DNA of 64,000 bases from Salmonirosea aquatica (GCF_009296315.1 NZ_WHLY01000002.1:682001-746000); one strand, 5' to 3'. Shown: positions 1 to 9,660, counted from the stretch's first letter. Numbers and translations are program-made. The notes: generated from the letters alone by a model not told the origin.

Positions 1-536
1 TTGTAAATCTCGCTCGTTTCAATGGGCGCGGTAAATAGAGGTACCTTGCCGAACAGGCGCACCAACTCAAAATAGTAATAGCCGCGCAGGAATTTGGCTT
101 CGGCCACGTACCGTTTTTTGACCGCCGCACTCAGGTTGGGTACCTCGCCTTCCAGCTTGGTCAAAATAGTATTAACCCGGGAAATGCCCGTGAAGTTTTT
201 CTGCCAGAAATCAAGCTGCGGACCATTGGCCGGATCGAGCGTGAAGGCATTCATCGTATTTAGGAAGGGTACATCGGATGAGCTACCCCCACCGCCATAA
301 CAATCGTCGGAGGCGGCATTCAGGCAGGCAAAGTTGCCGTACTGAACCGTACCTTCCCAGCTCATCGGATCGTAGGCCGCCACCAGACCGTTGAACACTT
401 CTTCGGGATTCTTGTAGTAATTGGTTTCTACCTTCGTGGCTTTGGCATCCACTTCCAGGAAGTTTTCCTGGCAGGAAGTCAACAGGGGTAAGCTGGTCGC
501 TAAAAGTGCCGTATATAAGATTTGTTGCTTCTTCAT
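1..536 (-). CDS. SusD/RagB family nutrient-binding lipoprotein (N-terminal part; cut by window edge)
   Basis: Reading leftward from an ATG at 536, the protein begins with a lipoprotein signal ending in the lipobox LLTSC (Cys22), so it should be anchored at the outer membrane. The following residues (NFLEVDAKATKVE, then YYKNPEEVFNGLVAAYD) and the later EAKFLRGYYYFELVRLFG segment are typical of the SusD/RagB N-terminal helical repeat region. About 178 codons are present; family members are usually 450-600 residues, so the rest lies left of base 1. It starts 18 nt after the susC stop, and the SusC/SusD pair would form one nutrient-import complex: SusD caps the SusC barrel and binds a glycan or peptide. 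The substrate cannot be told from this part. Confidence 0.9.
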   Translation of the reverse strand, partial: MKKQQILYTALLATSLPLLTSCQENFLEVDAKATKVETNYYKNPEEVFNGLVAAYDPMSWEGTVQYGNFACLNAASDDCYGGGGSSSDVPFLNTMNAFTLDPANGPQLDFWQKNFTGISRVNTILTKLEGEVPNLSAAVKKRYVAEAKFLRGYYYFELVRLFGKVPLFTAPIETSEIY

Positions 537-554
537 TTTGGAGTTGATTTAAGG

Positions 555-3500
555 TTAAAAACCAAGATTGAGGCCCAGCAAGAACGAGCGCGACTGCGGA
601 TAAATAGCCCGGTCGATACCGTAGCTACTACCCCCGATTTCAGGATCGTAGCCTGTGTATTTCGTGAACGTAATCAGATTATTGCTACTCACGTAGATGC
701 GGGCTTTCTGCAGTCCGACCTTACCCGCGATCGCCTTAGGCAGTGTATAGCCTACCTGCAACGACTTGATCCTGAAATAGTCGCCGCGCTCCAGATGAAA
801 GTCCGACGGATTGGCGAAGTTCTTGTTGGCATCCTTGGTGGTCAGGCGGGGGTAGGTATCCGACGTACCGGGCTCCGTCCAGCGATCGAGCACGCTGGTC
901 TGCCAGTTGGCCGTGGGAATGTCCAGACGGCGCAGGCCCTGGAAAATATCGTTGCCGGCCACGCCCTGTCCGAACACCAGCAGGTCGAAATTTTTCCAAG
1001 AAGCATTGGCTGTAAACCCGAACGACCAGTTGGGAATGGGATCACCGATGAAGGTACGGTCGTCCGAGGTAATCTGCCCATCGTTATTAATGTCCGCCCA
1101 GCGGAAGTCGCCGGGCTGGGCCGCTGGCTGAATGGGCTTCCCGTCAGGCCCCGTGTAGGCTTCGATTTCCTGTTGATTCTGGAAAATGCCCTGCGTCTGG
1201 AATCCGTAAAAAGAGCCGATGGCGTGTCCCACTGCCGTCCGGGTAAGTTCGTAGGTACTGTTCTGCAAAGTGGCTCCACCCTGCAAAAAATCCTTGCCTT
1301 CACCCAGGTACTTCACTTCGTTTTTCAGGTACGAAATATTACCCCTCAGATTGAGCTTTACGCCCCCTACCTGCTTGCGGTAGCCGAGTTCCAGTTCGAC
1401 GCCCCGGTTGCTCATGTCGGCTACGTTGCCGTAGGACGAGCCCGTTGCGCCCACATAGGCGGGGAACGTGACGGTTTGCAGGATGCCCGTCGTCAGTTTG
1501 TTATACCAGTCGAAGGTCAGGTTCCAATCCTGGAAAAGCACCATATCCACGCCGAAGTTGAGCTGGCTGGTCTGTTCCCACCGCAGGTCGGGATTGGCCG
1601 GTGCGTCAGGGCTGTAGCCAATCAGGTAGTTGTCGTTGCCGAAGGTGAAGTTCCGGCCACCACCCACTGTGGACAGGTACCGGAAATTACCCAGCACGTC
1701 GTTGCCGGTAACCCCGTAGGAAGCCCGGAATTTCAGGAAATTGATCGTGTTCTTGATCGTCCAGAAATCTTCCTGCGAAGCGACCCAACCTACCGAGGCG
1801 GAGGGGAAGTACCCAAAACGGTTGTTGAACCCGAAGCGCGAAGAACCATCACGGCGCAACACGCCCGTGAACAGGTACTTTTCATTGTAGCTGTAAGTCA
1901 CCCGGCTGAACAGCGAACTTACCTTATGATTAATTCCCTCGTAGCCGGTGGCGTTGATGTCATTGGCTGAGGTACTGTAATTCATCGAAGCCTCCTTGAA
2001 TGTATTGACCGGCAGGTTGAAGTACGTCACCGTGAGGCCCGTGGAGTTGTTGTCAAGGTAGGCTCCCTGCCCGACCAGAATGGTAAAGTCGTGCTTTCCC
2101 GCGGTACGGCGGTAGGAAGCCGTGTTTTCCAGGTTCCAGTTCACGGTTTTACCATTGAAGCGGGAAAAGGAAGTCTGGGTAGTCAGCTGATTGGAATTCA
2201 GGTAGCTCAATGGGGTAAAATTCTCATTGCCATTGTAGGACAGGGTGGTACCTACCGTCGACCGTAATTTCAAGCCTTTCAGCGGCTCTGCCTCCACGAA
2301 AACATTCCCCACGATATCGTCCGACCAGTTGTAGTTTCCTCGCACGGTTTGTACAAAAGCCAGTGGATTGGTAACCTGCTGCGCAATGTAATCCGAGATA
2401 CCGTAGGGGTTGCCCTGCGCATCACGCACCACGGGCTGCGTGGAATAAGGTACCTGGCCTGCTACGGTGGGATCGGTAATCACCGTAGGCGTAATGGGGT
2501 CGAGCATGAGGGCCGAACTCAGCGGGCCGCCGAAATTACTGTTGGCATTGACACCACTTTTGTTCCTGATATGCGAATAGCCCAGCGTTTGACCAAAAAC
2601 CAGCCAATCCTTGATTTTATGCGAGGAATTGAGCCGGATGTTGTACCGCTGAAAACCCGATACCTCCGAGGCCACGATTCCCTGCTGGTCGTAATAGCCA
2701 AACGAAGTGTAGAAAGTCGACCGATCGGTGCCACCACTGATGCTGAGTTCGTGATTCTGAATGCGGGCATTGTTATTGAAAATCAGTTTTTGCCAGTCGG
2801 TCCCCTTCCCATAGGAGGCCGGATCGGCGAAAGGAGCTTTCTTGCCGTCGTTGACCGCCTGCTCGTTCATCAGGGTAGCGTATTGGGACGCATCCAGCAG
2901 ATCGAGCTTCTTGGCCGGAGCTTGACCGCCATAGTAGCCACTGTAATTGACCCGAATCCCGCCTGAGGTACCTTTCTTGGTCGTGACCAGGATTACCCCC
3001 GCCGAAGAGCGTGCTCCGTAAATGGCCGCCGAAGCGGCGTCTTTCAGTACTTCAATGGATTCTATATCACTGGGATTCAGGTAGTCGATCCCGCCGGTGC
3101 CTACCACAACGCCGTCGACTACGTACAAGGGATTGCTGGCTCCCTCATTCAGCGAAGTCGTACCCCGAATCCTGACCGTGGCCGTAGAGCCGGGCGCGCC
3201 CGAGCTGGAAGCAATCGTGAGACCCGAGGCCCGGCCCTGTAGGGCTTGCTCCAAACGGCCAATCTGCTGATTTTCGAGGTCAGTCGATTTTACGCTGGAA
3301 ATAGCTCCGGTTACCACGCTTTTCTTTTGGGTACCATAGCCGACTACCACTACTTCCTGTAATGCCTGAATATCGGCCGTCATGGCGACATCAAGCAACT
3401 GGCGACCATTCAGTTCGACGATTTTAGTAACATAGCCGATGTAAGAAAAAACGAGCGTCTGCACGTCATCCCCGATGCTGATTTTATAATTTCCCTCTAC

Positions 3501-4103
3501 ATCCGTGACGGTACCCTGGGTGGTACCCCGGACTACAATGCTCACGCCCGGCAGCGCCTGGCCGTTTTCCTGGTCGGTCACTTTGCCGCTCACCGTCCGG
3601 GCTACCTCGGCCCGAATTATTTTGTCGTAATGCTTACTTTGTCCCGTCGTGCGGACTATATTTTCCAGCCGCGACGATGAATCGGAGGTTTCTCGTTGAG
3701 AAGGTACTGTCCGGCTTTCCCGCTCTTTGGGATAAATGACGTAATATTTTTCGCGTAGCTTTTCGTATTTCAGCCCCAAAGGATTCAGGATTCGCTGCAA
3801 CGATTCATCAATGCCAGCTGCGCCTTCAAAGGCCGCCGCACTAACCATTTTTCCTTTGACAACCTCCACCTCGTAGTTGAGGTACACTTTGTATTTTTTC
3901 TGCAAATCGCGCAGAACCGATTGCAAGGTCTGCGCCTTGCCGTCCAGTTCCGGCCTCTGGGATTCGGCAGGAAGGGAGGTACCCGCGCTGGCACCAAAAG
4001 CGGGCAATAGGCTACCTACGGACAACACACTCACCCAGAGCATAGCCTTGAAGAGTAACGACTTTTTCATAAGATTGTATAGTTTACTTTTTTGATTATA
4101 CAT
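555..4103 (-). CDS. SusC/RagA family TonB-linked outer-membrane transporter with STN domain
   Basis: About 1182 residues. After a signal peptide ending near AFGASA come, in order, an STN (secretin/TonB short N-terminal) domain at about 55-126, a carboxypeptidase-D regulatory-like beta domain at about 170-256 (VSGKVTDQENGQALPGVSI), a TonB plug at about 260-378 with the SusC signature IESIEVLKDAASAAIYG, and a long beta-barrel to the C-terminus. It imports substrate across the outer membrane with energy from TonB, together with the adjacent SusD. The STN domain fits signalling to the FecR anti-sigma factor encoded 14 nt upstream. I chose the ATG at 4103; a TTG at 4109 and an ATG at 4070, directly before the signal sequence, are alternatives. 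The substrate is unknown. Confidence 0.95.
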   Translation of the reverse strand: MYNQKSKLYNLMKKSLLFKAMLWVSVLSVGSLLPAFGASAGTSLPAESQRPELDGKAQTLQSVLRDLQKKYKVYLNYEVEVVKGKMVSAAAFEGAAGIDESLQRILNPLGLKYEKLREKYYVIYPKERESRTVPSQRETSDSSSRLENIVRTTGQSKHYDKIIRAEVARTVSGKVTDQENGQALPGVSIVVRGTTQGTVTDVEGNYKISIGDDVQTLVFSYIGYVTKIVELNGRQLLDVAMTADIQALQEVVVVGYGTQKKSVVTGAISSVKSTDLENQQIGRLEQALQGRASGLTIASSSGAPGSTATVRIRGTTSLNEGASNPLYVVDGVVVGTGGIDYLNPSDIESIEVLKDAASAAIYGARSSAGVILVTTKKGTSGGIRVNYSGYYGGQAPAKKLDLLDASQYATLMNEQAVNDGKKAPFADPASYGKGTDWQKLIFNNNARIQNHELSISGGTDRSTFYTSFGYYDQQGIVASEVSGFQRYNIRLNSSHKIKDWLVFGQTLGYSHIRNKSGVNANSNFGGPLSSALMLDPITPTVITDPTVAGQVPYSTQPVVRDAQGNPYGISDYIAQQVTNPLAFVQTVRGNYNWSDDIVGNVFVEAEPLKGLKLRSTVGTTLSYNGNENFTPLSYLNSNQLTTQTSFSRFNGKTVNWNLENTASYRRTAGKHDFTILVGQGAYLDNNSTGLTVTYFNLPVNTFKEASMNYSTSANDINATGYEGINHKVSSLFSRVTYSYNEKYLFTGVLRRDGSSRFGFNNRFGYFPSASVGWVASQEDFWTIKNTINFLKFRASYGVTGNDVLGNFRYLSTVGGGRNFTFGNDNYLIGYSPDAPANPDLRWEQTSQLNFGVDMVLFQDWNLTFDWYNKLTTGILQTVTFPAYVGATGSSYGNVADMSNRGVELELGYRKQVGGVKLNLRGNISYLKNEVKYLGEGKDFLQGGATLQNSTYELTRTAVGHAIGSFYGFQTQGIFQNQQEIEAYTGPDGKPIQPAAQPGDFRWADINNDGQITSDDRTFIGDPIPNWSFGFTANASWKNFDLLVFGQGVAGNDIFQGLRRLDIPTANWQTSVLDRWTEPGTSDTYPRLTTKDANKNFANPSDFHLERGDYFRIKSLQVGYTLPKAIAGKVGLQKARIYVSSNNLITFTKYTGYDPEIGGSSYGIDRAIYPQSRSFLLGLNLGF

Positions 4104-4117
4104 AGTCAATGTCCCGG

Positions 4118-5167
4118 CTAGGGTTGCGGGACAGCAGGTTCACTTTTCCTACTGAATATTATTTTCTTCTGATCGATATCCACGTTGATCGCTCTGGACA
4201 GCGTTTGCAGCAAAAGGTCGATATCATCGGCCGGGAAGGTACCCCGGAAGGTTTTTTGTCCTAATTGACTCCCTTCAATGGATACCTTGAAATCGTAATT
4301 ATCTTCGAGGAGCCGGGCGATTTCGTTCAGGGAAATATTGTCAAACACGAGTTGGTTGTCCTTCCAGGCCGTGTAGGGCGTTGGGTCTACCTCCTGCATC
4401 ACGAGTTCCTGCCGGGTCGCCCGCACCATATCGCCCGGTTTCATCATAATGGTTTTTCCGGCGGCGTTGTCAAGTACCTTTACCTGTCCGGTTTTCAGGA
4501 CTACTTTCGTTTCCCCGCGCCGATGGTGTACGTCGAAGGTGGTACCCAGCACTTCCACGGTCACATCCTGCGTATGTACCCTGAATTTCCGATACGTTGT
4601 AGCAGATGGGGATTGGGAAGTCTTTCGGCTGATTTTCCGAACCTCAAAAAACGCCTCCCCTTCCAGATACACATCGCGACTGCCCTGCTGCCAGTCCCGG
4701 GCGTAGGAAAGCTGCGAATTGGCGTTCAGCGTGACGCGCGAGCTATCGGGCAGAAAAACCGTTTTGGTTGCCCCATAGCCACTGCTGACCTGGATAGTAG
4801 AATCAAAGAAAAAAGTGGGGTACAGCAAGGCCAGGGTACCTGCGATCAGCAACCCAGAAGCCGCCAGCCAGTACCACCCATAGGATCGAGGCCGCCGAAC
4901 GGGTAGCGGAATAGCCGTCTCCCGCTCGTCGATTTTCTGGTGGATAGCTATCCGCAATCGGTCAATACGAGCCTCGGAAATTTCATCCTGTTCAAAATCC
5001 AGCGACTTGATGAAGGCGATGGCTTCATGCACCATCGCTACCTTGTCGGGGTGGGTAGCCAGCCAGTGATTCCAGAAAGCCGTGCTGGACGGATCGGGAT
5101 GCCTCACCCATTTCAGAAAGAAGTCGTCCGTCAGGAAATCGTCCGGGGAATAATCGTCATACTTCAT
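4118..5167 (-). CDS. FecR family anti-sigma factor
   Basis: 349 residues. The N-terminal 90 residues are cytoplasmic and should hold the sigma factor. One membrane helix follows at about 97-118, then a periplasmic FecR domain (about 125-235; the region with GEAFFEV and KVVLKTGQVKVLD) and a C-terminal DUF4974 domain (about 275-345), which resembles an STN domain. In this family the periplasmic part receives a signal from the STN domain of the cognate TonB-dependent receptor and releases the ECF sigma factor. The gene lies between the sigma gene (116 nt upstream) and susC (14 nt downstream) on the same strand, the standard Bacteroidota arrangement. The 14-nt spacing implies co-transcription with susC. 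Confidence 0.93.
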   Translation of the reverse strand: MKYDDYSPDDFLTDDFFLKWVRHPDPSSTAFWNHWLATHPDKVAMVHEAIAFIKSLDFEQDEISEARIDRLRIAIHQKIDERETAIPLPVRRPRSYGWYWLAASGLLIAGTLALLYPTFFFDSTIQVSSGYGATKTVFLPDSSRVTLNANSQLSYARDWQQGSRDVYLEGEAFFEVRKISRKTSQSPSATTYRKFRVHTQDVTVEVLGTTFDVHHRRGETKVVLKTGQVKVLDNAAGKTIMMKPGDMVRATRQELVMQEVDPTPYTAWKDNQLVFDNISLNEIARLLEDNYDFKVSIEGSQLGQKTFRGTFPADDIDLLLQTLSRAINVDIDQKKIIFSRKSEPAVPQP

Positions 5168-5283
5168 GAAGAAGAAAATCAGTGGTACGACAGGAAATGG
5201 GAGAAAGCGAAAAAAGTATCCCTACTTTTTTCAAAAAAGAATGATAAACTTCAATTTATCCAAGAAAACAGCAACCGGACAGG

Positions 5284-5889
5284 TTAGAAGAAATAGAGAA
5301 ATGAAAGAAGCAACAAAGTAGAAATCAAGACATTCCGCGGGGAGATTTTCTTTTTCAGGGAGTCCAGTGCTTTGTAGGTAAGTTTATATACAGACTTGAC
5401 GTCGATCTCCATCGTTTCGGCAATTTCCTCGAAAGACAGCTCGTCGTAGAACCGCAAAAAAATCACCTCTCGCTGCCGGCTGGAAAGAAGGTCGAGCGCC
5501 TTTTGCAGCGAGCGGTTGACACGAGAAGTGGTCTGTTCCAGGATCAGCCGAAACTCGAAAGACTCTTCCGACCATGCATTTTCCAAAGAAAAAAGATGGC
5601 GTGGCTGGCGTTGTTCCTGCGACTTACGCCGGTACAGCGTTCGGCGAAGTACCTTGAAAAGATAGAAGCGAATACAATCCGTAGGTCCCAGGCGCTCGCG
5701 TTTTTCCCAGAGTTCAACAAATATATCCTGAATGCAATCCTCTACTAAATCCTTATCCTTTACCAGCTTGAAGCCGTAGCCGTACAAGGAACGGATCTGC
5801 TCCTGGTATATCCGATCCAGCGCATCTCGGTCGCCCCGTCGGAAGGCATCCCAAAGGTCGGAATTGTGGATGTCGGAATTAGGAAACAT
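5284..5889 (-). CDS. ECF-type RNA polymerase sigma-70 factor with hydrophobic C-terminal tail
   Basis: 201 residues from the ATG at 5889; an upstream in-frame TTG at 5922 is less likely. Region 2 is seen as LVEDCIQDIFVELWEKRERL, and region 4 as LSSRQREVIFLRFYDELSFE followed by an EIAETMEIDVKSVYKLTYKA helix-turn-helix. It should direct RNA polymerase to the susCD promoter when released by the FecR protein encoded next. An oddity is the C-terminus: after the last region 4 helix (KKKISPRN) the protein ends in about 16 almost wholly hydrophobic residues (VLISTLLLLSFLYFF), long enough to insert in or lie on the membrane. The ECF sigma assignment is firm; membrane contact is a guess. Confidence 0.92.
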   Translation of the reverse strand: MFPNSDIHNSDLWDAFRRGDRDALDRIYQEQIRSLYGYGFKLVKDKDLVEDCIQDIFVELWEKRERLGPTDCIRFYLFKVLRRTLYRRKSQEQRQPRHLFSLENAWSEESFEFRLILEQTTSRVNRSLQKALDLLSSRQREVIFLRFYDELSFEEIAETMEIDVKSVYKLTYKALDSLKKKISPRNVLISTLLLLSFLYFF

Positions 5890-6244
5890 AAGGTACAAGG
5901 GCTTTGATCGGAGGAAATTCAATCAATTCCGAAAGGTAGAGAGTTAGGGTACGACGATGAGGAACGTTGGTGTTAAGGAATGGTTAACAATCGTTTAAAG
6001 TTGAAAAATTCATTCCTGAAATGCAATTTTTTCTTGATTGAAGACCAGAATGAAAAATTAATTCACTGCTTCAACGGCAATGAAAACTTCTTTCTTCAAC
6101 GAGGCCGGGCGAACCGGGAGATACCTAAGTACCTTGCATAATGTCCTGTTGCATTTTTTCATCTTTTTATTTTGCTGTTTCTTTCGTTTCTTTGGTAGAT
6201 CAACAATTGGTACAATAACAAATCGACTCACTTTCAACCCCAAC
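5890..6244. other. Divergent intergenic region between sigma gene and S9 peptidase
   Basis: About 355 bases, AT-rich in the middle, that must hold the leftward promoter of the sigma/fecR/susCD locus and the rightward promoter of the peptidase gene. On the minus strand a TACCTTTC sequence about 45 bases before the sigma start resembles the -7 box of Bacteroidota. On the plus strand TACCTTG occurs near 6129. Neither has a convincing -33 partner, so I do not call a promoter. The in-frame codons from 6080 to 6244 are probably leader rather than coding, because a clear signal peptide starts at 6245. Confidence 0.4.
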
Positions 6245-8734
6245 ATGAAAAATCTATTCTTTTTCCTTTTGCTTAGCTTCCCCGTCCTGGCCCAGGATGA
6301 CAACGGCTACAAAATCCCTCCTAAACCTCTGGCCGACCTGGTGATGGCCACCCCCACCCCTACCGTGAGCGTAGATGGCAAGGGTGAATGGATGGTACTG
6401 ATGTCGCGCAATACTGCCACGACCACCATCGCCGAGCTTTCTGAGCCTGAGTACCGGCTTGCGGGCTTGCGACTGAACCCCGCTACCAGCGGCCCCAGCC
6501 GGGCGGTATACACCAATGGCCTGACTCTCCGCAAAGTGGCGGGTGGTGCCAACGACGTGGCTGTGCAGGGCCTGCCGGACAACGCCAAGCTGTCCTATAT
6601 TCAGTGGTCGCCCGACGATAGCAAGATTGCCTTTACCAACACCACCGACGATAAACTGGAATTGTATGTGCTGGATGTGGCTTCTGCTACGGCCCGCAAG
6701 GTGAGCGACGTAGCCCTGAGCGGGGTACTGGGTACGCCATTCCGCTGGCTTTCCGACAATCAATCCTTCATTGTGCGGGCTATTCCCGCCGAGCGCGGTA
6801 AGGCTCCCGTCATCACCCGGGTACCTGACGGCCCCACGGTGCAGGAAAACCTCGGCAAGAAAGCCCAGGCGGCTACCTATCAGGATTTGCTCAAGAATCC
6901 CAACGATGAAAAACTATTTGAATACTACACCACCTCACAGGCCATGAAACTGGGGCTGGACGGCTCCTTACAGCCCATCGGCCCGATGGGCATGGTGGCC
7001 ACGGCCTCACCCTCGCCCGATGGCAAGTTCGTACTGGTGGAAACCCTGCACCGGCCTTTCTCCTACCTGGTACCGGTCAATCGTTTTCCGCAGAAAACCG
7101 ATGTATATAGTATTGACGGTACTCTGGTCAAGAGCCTGAATGACAGCCCCCTGTTGGAAAACATGCCCTGGGGACGCGATGCCGCTCCCATGGGCCAGCG
7201 CAACCACGACTGGCGCGACGACACCCCCGCTACCATCTACTGGGTGGAGGCTAAAGACGGGGGCGATCCCAAGAAAAAAGCCGATGTCCGCGACGTGGTG
7301 TACAGTCTGGAAGCACCCTTTTCAGGTACCCCCAAAGAACTGTACAAAGCGACCTTCCGCTTCGGCGGCGTAACTTGGGGCGATGCCCAGACCGCCCTGT
7401 TCTCGGAGCGCTGGAACGAAACCCGCAAAGCCATCACCAAGCTGGTGAATCCCTCGAAACCAGAGAATCCAACGGTACTGTTTGACCGTTCGTCGGAAGA
7501 CCGCTACGGTAATCCGGGTACCCCTGAACTTACCAAAAACAGTTACGGACAGTATGTGATGTACATGACGCCCGCCCGGGAGGTGTACATGACGGGGCAG
7601 GGCGCTTCGCCCGAAGGCGATCGTCCCTTTGTGGATTTGCTGAATCTGACCACCAAACAAAGCAAACGTTTGTGGCAATCGGAGGCACCCTATTTCGAGC
7701 GACCCATCACGATTCTCGATGCCCCCAAAGGCCTGTGGCTCACCAGCCGTGAATCGCAGGAAGAGCCGCCCAACTATTTCATCCGTGACCTGAATCCCGC
7801 GCCCAAGAAAGGCAAAAAAGCAGCCCCTGCCGCCCTGACGCAGGTTACGTTTTTCCCGCACCCTTATCCGCAGTGGAAAGGCATTCAGAAGCAGCAACTC
7901 CGCTACAAGCGTCCCGATGGCGTAGACCTGACCGCCACCCTGCTGTTGCCTCCCGGCTATAAGAAGGAAGACGGCCCGCTTCCCACCTTTCTGTGGGCTT
8001 ATCCCGCTGAGTTCAAGAGTGCCGCCGCCGCCGGACAGGTAATCGGGTCGCCCTATACTTTTAACCGCATCAGCTACTGGACGGGTGCCGCCTTTGCCAC
8101 GATGGGCTATGCTGTGCTTGAAAACGCTTCTATCCCCATTATCGGCGAAGGCAAAGATGAGCCTAACGATACCTATGTACAGCAACTTGTGGCGAGCGCT
8201 AAGGCCGCCATCGACGAGGGGGTACGTCTGGGGGTAGTGGACAGTAGCCGCGTGGGCGTAGGTGGCCACTCCTACGGAGCTTTTATGACCGCCAACCTGC
8301 TTACCCACAGCAACCTGTTCAAGGCAGGGATTGCGCGGTCGGGGGCTTACAACCGAACGCTGACGCCCTTTGGTTTTCAGAACGAGCAGCGTACCTACTG
8401 GCAGTCGCCCGAGGTATACAACACCATGTCGCCCTTTATGAACGCCACCAAGATGAAAACGCCCCTGCTGCTGATTCACGGTGAGGCTGACAACAACACG
8501 GGTACCTACCCCATTCAGTCGGAGCGTTATTACAACGCGCTGAAAGGCATGGGCGCTACCACCAAGCTGGTGTTTTTCCCCTACGAAAGCCATCATTACG
8601 ATGCCCAGGAATCGCTCCTGCACATGCTGAACGAGATGAACGGCTGGTTGGATAAGTACGTAAAGAACGCATCAACGACGGCTTCGTCCTCTTCCGCACC
8701 GGCACGCATGGGCGGAAGTTCAAATAATAAATAA
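6245..8734 (+). CDS. Secreted S9 family serine peptidase (prolyl oligopeptidase / glutamyl endopeptidase-like)
   Basis: 829 residues from the ATG at 6245, which begins a clean signal peptide (MKNLFFFLLLSFPVLAQ), so the enzyme is exported. Residues about 30-560 form the beta-propeller half with repeated WSPDDSKIAF-like blades, and about 580-815 form the alpha/beta hydrolase. The catalytic serine is S676 in GGHSYG, the acid is probably D749 in HGEADNN, and the histidine is H783 or H784 in ESHHYD. The GEADNNTGTYP loop and length resemble the S9D glutamyl endopeptidase-like group of Bacteroidota. A Ser/Ala-rich low-complexity tail ends the protein. Two hairpins follow. It likely degrades peptides in the periplasm or outside; cleavage preference is not determined. 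Confidence 0.93.
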   Translation: MKNLFFFLLLSFPVLAQDDNGYKIPPKPLADLVMATPTPTVSVDGKGEWMVLMSRNTATTTIAELSEPEYRLAGLRLNPATSGPSRAVYTNGLTLRKVAGGANDVAVQGLPDNAKLSYIQWSPDDSKIAFTNTTDDKLELYVLDVASATARKVSDVALSGVLGTPFRWLSDNQSFIVRAIPAERGKAPVITRVPDGPTVQENLGKKAQAATYQDLLKNPNDEKLFEYYTTSQAMKLGLDGSLQPIGPMGMVATASPSPDGKFVLVETLHRPFSYLVPVNRFPQKTDVYSIDGTLVKSLNDSPLLENMPWGRDAAPMGQRNHDWRDDTPATIYWVEAKDGGDPKKKADVRDVVYSLEAPFSGTPKELYKATFRFGGVTWGDAQTALFSERWNETRKAITKLVNPSKPENPTVLFDRSSEDRYGNPGTPELTKNSYGQYVMYMTPAREVYMTGQGASPEGDRPFVDLLNLTTKQSKRLWQSEAPYFERPITILDAPKGLWLTSRESQEEPPNYFIRDLNPAPKKGKKAAPAALTQVTFFPHPYPQWKGIQKQQLRYKRPDGVDLTATLLLPPGYKKEDGPLPTFLWAYPAEFKSAAAAGQVIGSPYTFNRISYWTGAAFATMGYAVLENASIPIIGEGKDEPNDTYVQQLVASAKAAIDEGVRLGVVDSSRVGVGGHSYGAFMTANLLTHSNLFKAGIARSGAYNRTLTPFGFQNEQRTYWQSPEVYNTMSPFMNATKMKTPLLLIHGEADNNTGTYPIQSERYYNALKGMGATTKLVFFPYESHHYDAQESLLHMLNEMNGWLDKYVKNASTTASSSSAPARMGGSSNNK

Positions 8735-8754
8735 GCAGGCCGATAATTGACCTG

Positions 8755-8792
8755 AACGCTGGTAGGGATCAAAACCCTGCCAGCGTTTTTTT
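8755..8792 (+). terminator. Rho-independent terminator after the S9 peptidase
   Basis: A 13-bp stem (AACGCTGGTAGGG paired with CCCTGCCAGCGTT, one G-T wobble), a 7-base loop and a run of seven T form a standard intrinsic terminator 20 bases after the stop. Confidence 0.85.
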
Positions 8793-8809
8793 GTGGGATA
8801 CGTATCACT

Positions 8810-8853
8810 CAACAGGGAGTACATTTTTTAGTTAAAAAATGTACTCCCTGTTG
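8810..8853. terminator. Second perfect hairpin, 21-bp arms
   Basis: Arms at 8810-8830 and 8833-8853 are perfect inverse complements with only GT between them; the sequence then runs GGTTTTTG. It lies 18 bases past the first terminator and about 50 bases before the next start codon. It may back up termination or sit in the leader of the next gene. Confidence 0.65.
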
Positions 8854-8904
8854 GTTTTTGTGGCAAATATTAAGTTACTTAATGTCGGCATTCCCTTCCA
8901 CACG

Positions 8905-9660
8905 ATGAAACGCTCCAATTACCTGATTCAACTGGATAATCCCTGCTCCGAAAGTTGGGATTCCATGACACCTACTCCCACGGGGCGGTTTTGTCAAAAC
9001 TGCACCAAAAACGTCATTGATTTCACTGGCCTCTCCGACGATCAGGTACTGGCTATCCTCAAAAAATCCAAAGGTACCCTATGCGGACGAGTGGAGGAAA
9101 CGCAGCTAAACCGCTACCTCATCAGCCGCACCGAATCCTCTTTTTCCACCCGCCTCTTCAAAGCCTTAGCCGGACTTTTTCTGTTGACCACCACAAAAAG
9201 TCTGGCCCAAGAACCCATCGTGAAACAGCCGCGCGCGCTCGTTCAGACTCCGACGGGATGGAGGCAAGACGCGGTCAGCCTAGCCAACAACCCCGACTAC
9301 GCTTTGAAAGTCCGCTTACAGGCTCGTCTTATTTCGTCAGAAACCCAAAAACCTGCCCCCAACGCACTTGTAGCCCTTATGCTCCCACCCCGCAATGGCT
9401 ACTCCCGTAGCGTATCTGTGACTACCTCTGATGCGGAGGGATTCTTTGAAATGACCATCCCCGATAGCTTAGTGGACCAGTCCACAAAGTTGGCCATTAC
9501 TCATGTCGATTTTGCGCGCCAAAGTATACCCCTCCGGGCCGGAGCCTATCCCGAAGTCATCGAATTACTTCCTCCGCCGCCCATAGTCAAGGTTTCCGGA
9601 GGCGGTTTGATGGTAGTGAAGCGGAAGTGGTGGCAGCGGAGGAAGAAGAATTGTTCATAG
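8905..9660 (+). CDS. Cys-motif protein with carboxypeptidase-regulatory-like domain, membrane-associated
   Basis: 251 residues from the ATG at 8905; the hairpin upstream excludes the 8839 start. The N-terminus has a compact cysteine pattern, NPCSESWDSMTPTPTGRFC then CTKNVIDFTGLSDDQV and a later LCGRV, which I recognise from Bacteroidota proteins that join it to TonB-like or carboxypeptidase-regulatory domains; it may bind metal. A hydrophobic segment near 85-100 (LFKALAGLFLLTT) is probably a membrane helix. The C-terminal half has a beta-sandwich with a TSDAEGFFEMTIPDSL motif, typical of CarboxypepD_reg-like repeats. Its role is unknown. The stop is 78 bases before the next gene, so they may share a transcript. 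Confidence 0.72.
   Translation: MKRSNYLIQLDNPCSESWDSMTPTPTGRFCQNCTKNVIDFTGLSDDQVLAILKKSKGTLCGRVEETQLNRYLISRTESSFSTRLFKALAGLFLLTTTKSLAQEPIVKQPRALVQTPTGWRQDAVSLANNPDYALKVRLQARLISSETQKPAPNALVALMLPPRNGYSRSVSVTTSDAEGFFEMTIPDSLVDQSTKLAITHVDFARQSIPLRAGAYPEVIELLPPPPIVKVSGGGLMVVKRKWWQRRKKNCS

Noticed and set aside
522-1970. Long open frame on the plus strand opposite susC
   Set aside because: It mirrors the codon structure of the well supported SusC gene, has no domain I recognise, and begins upstream inside susD.
6080-6244. N-terminal extension of the S9 peptidase
   Set aside because: It would place a second hydrophobic stretch before a clean signal peptide at 6245; treated as leader.
7322-8623. 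Long open frame opposite the S9 peptidase
   Set aside because: Antisense shadow of a GC-rich gene; low-complexity Gly/Arg/His composition and no motifs.
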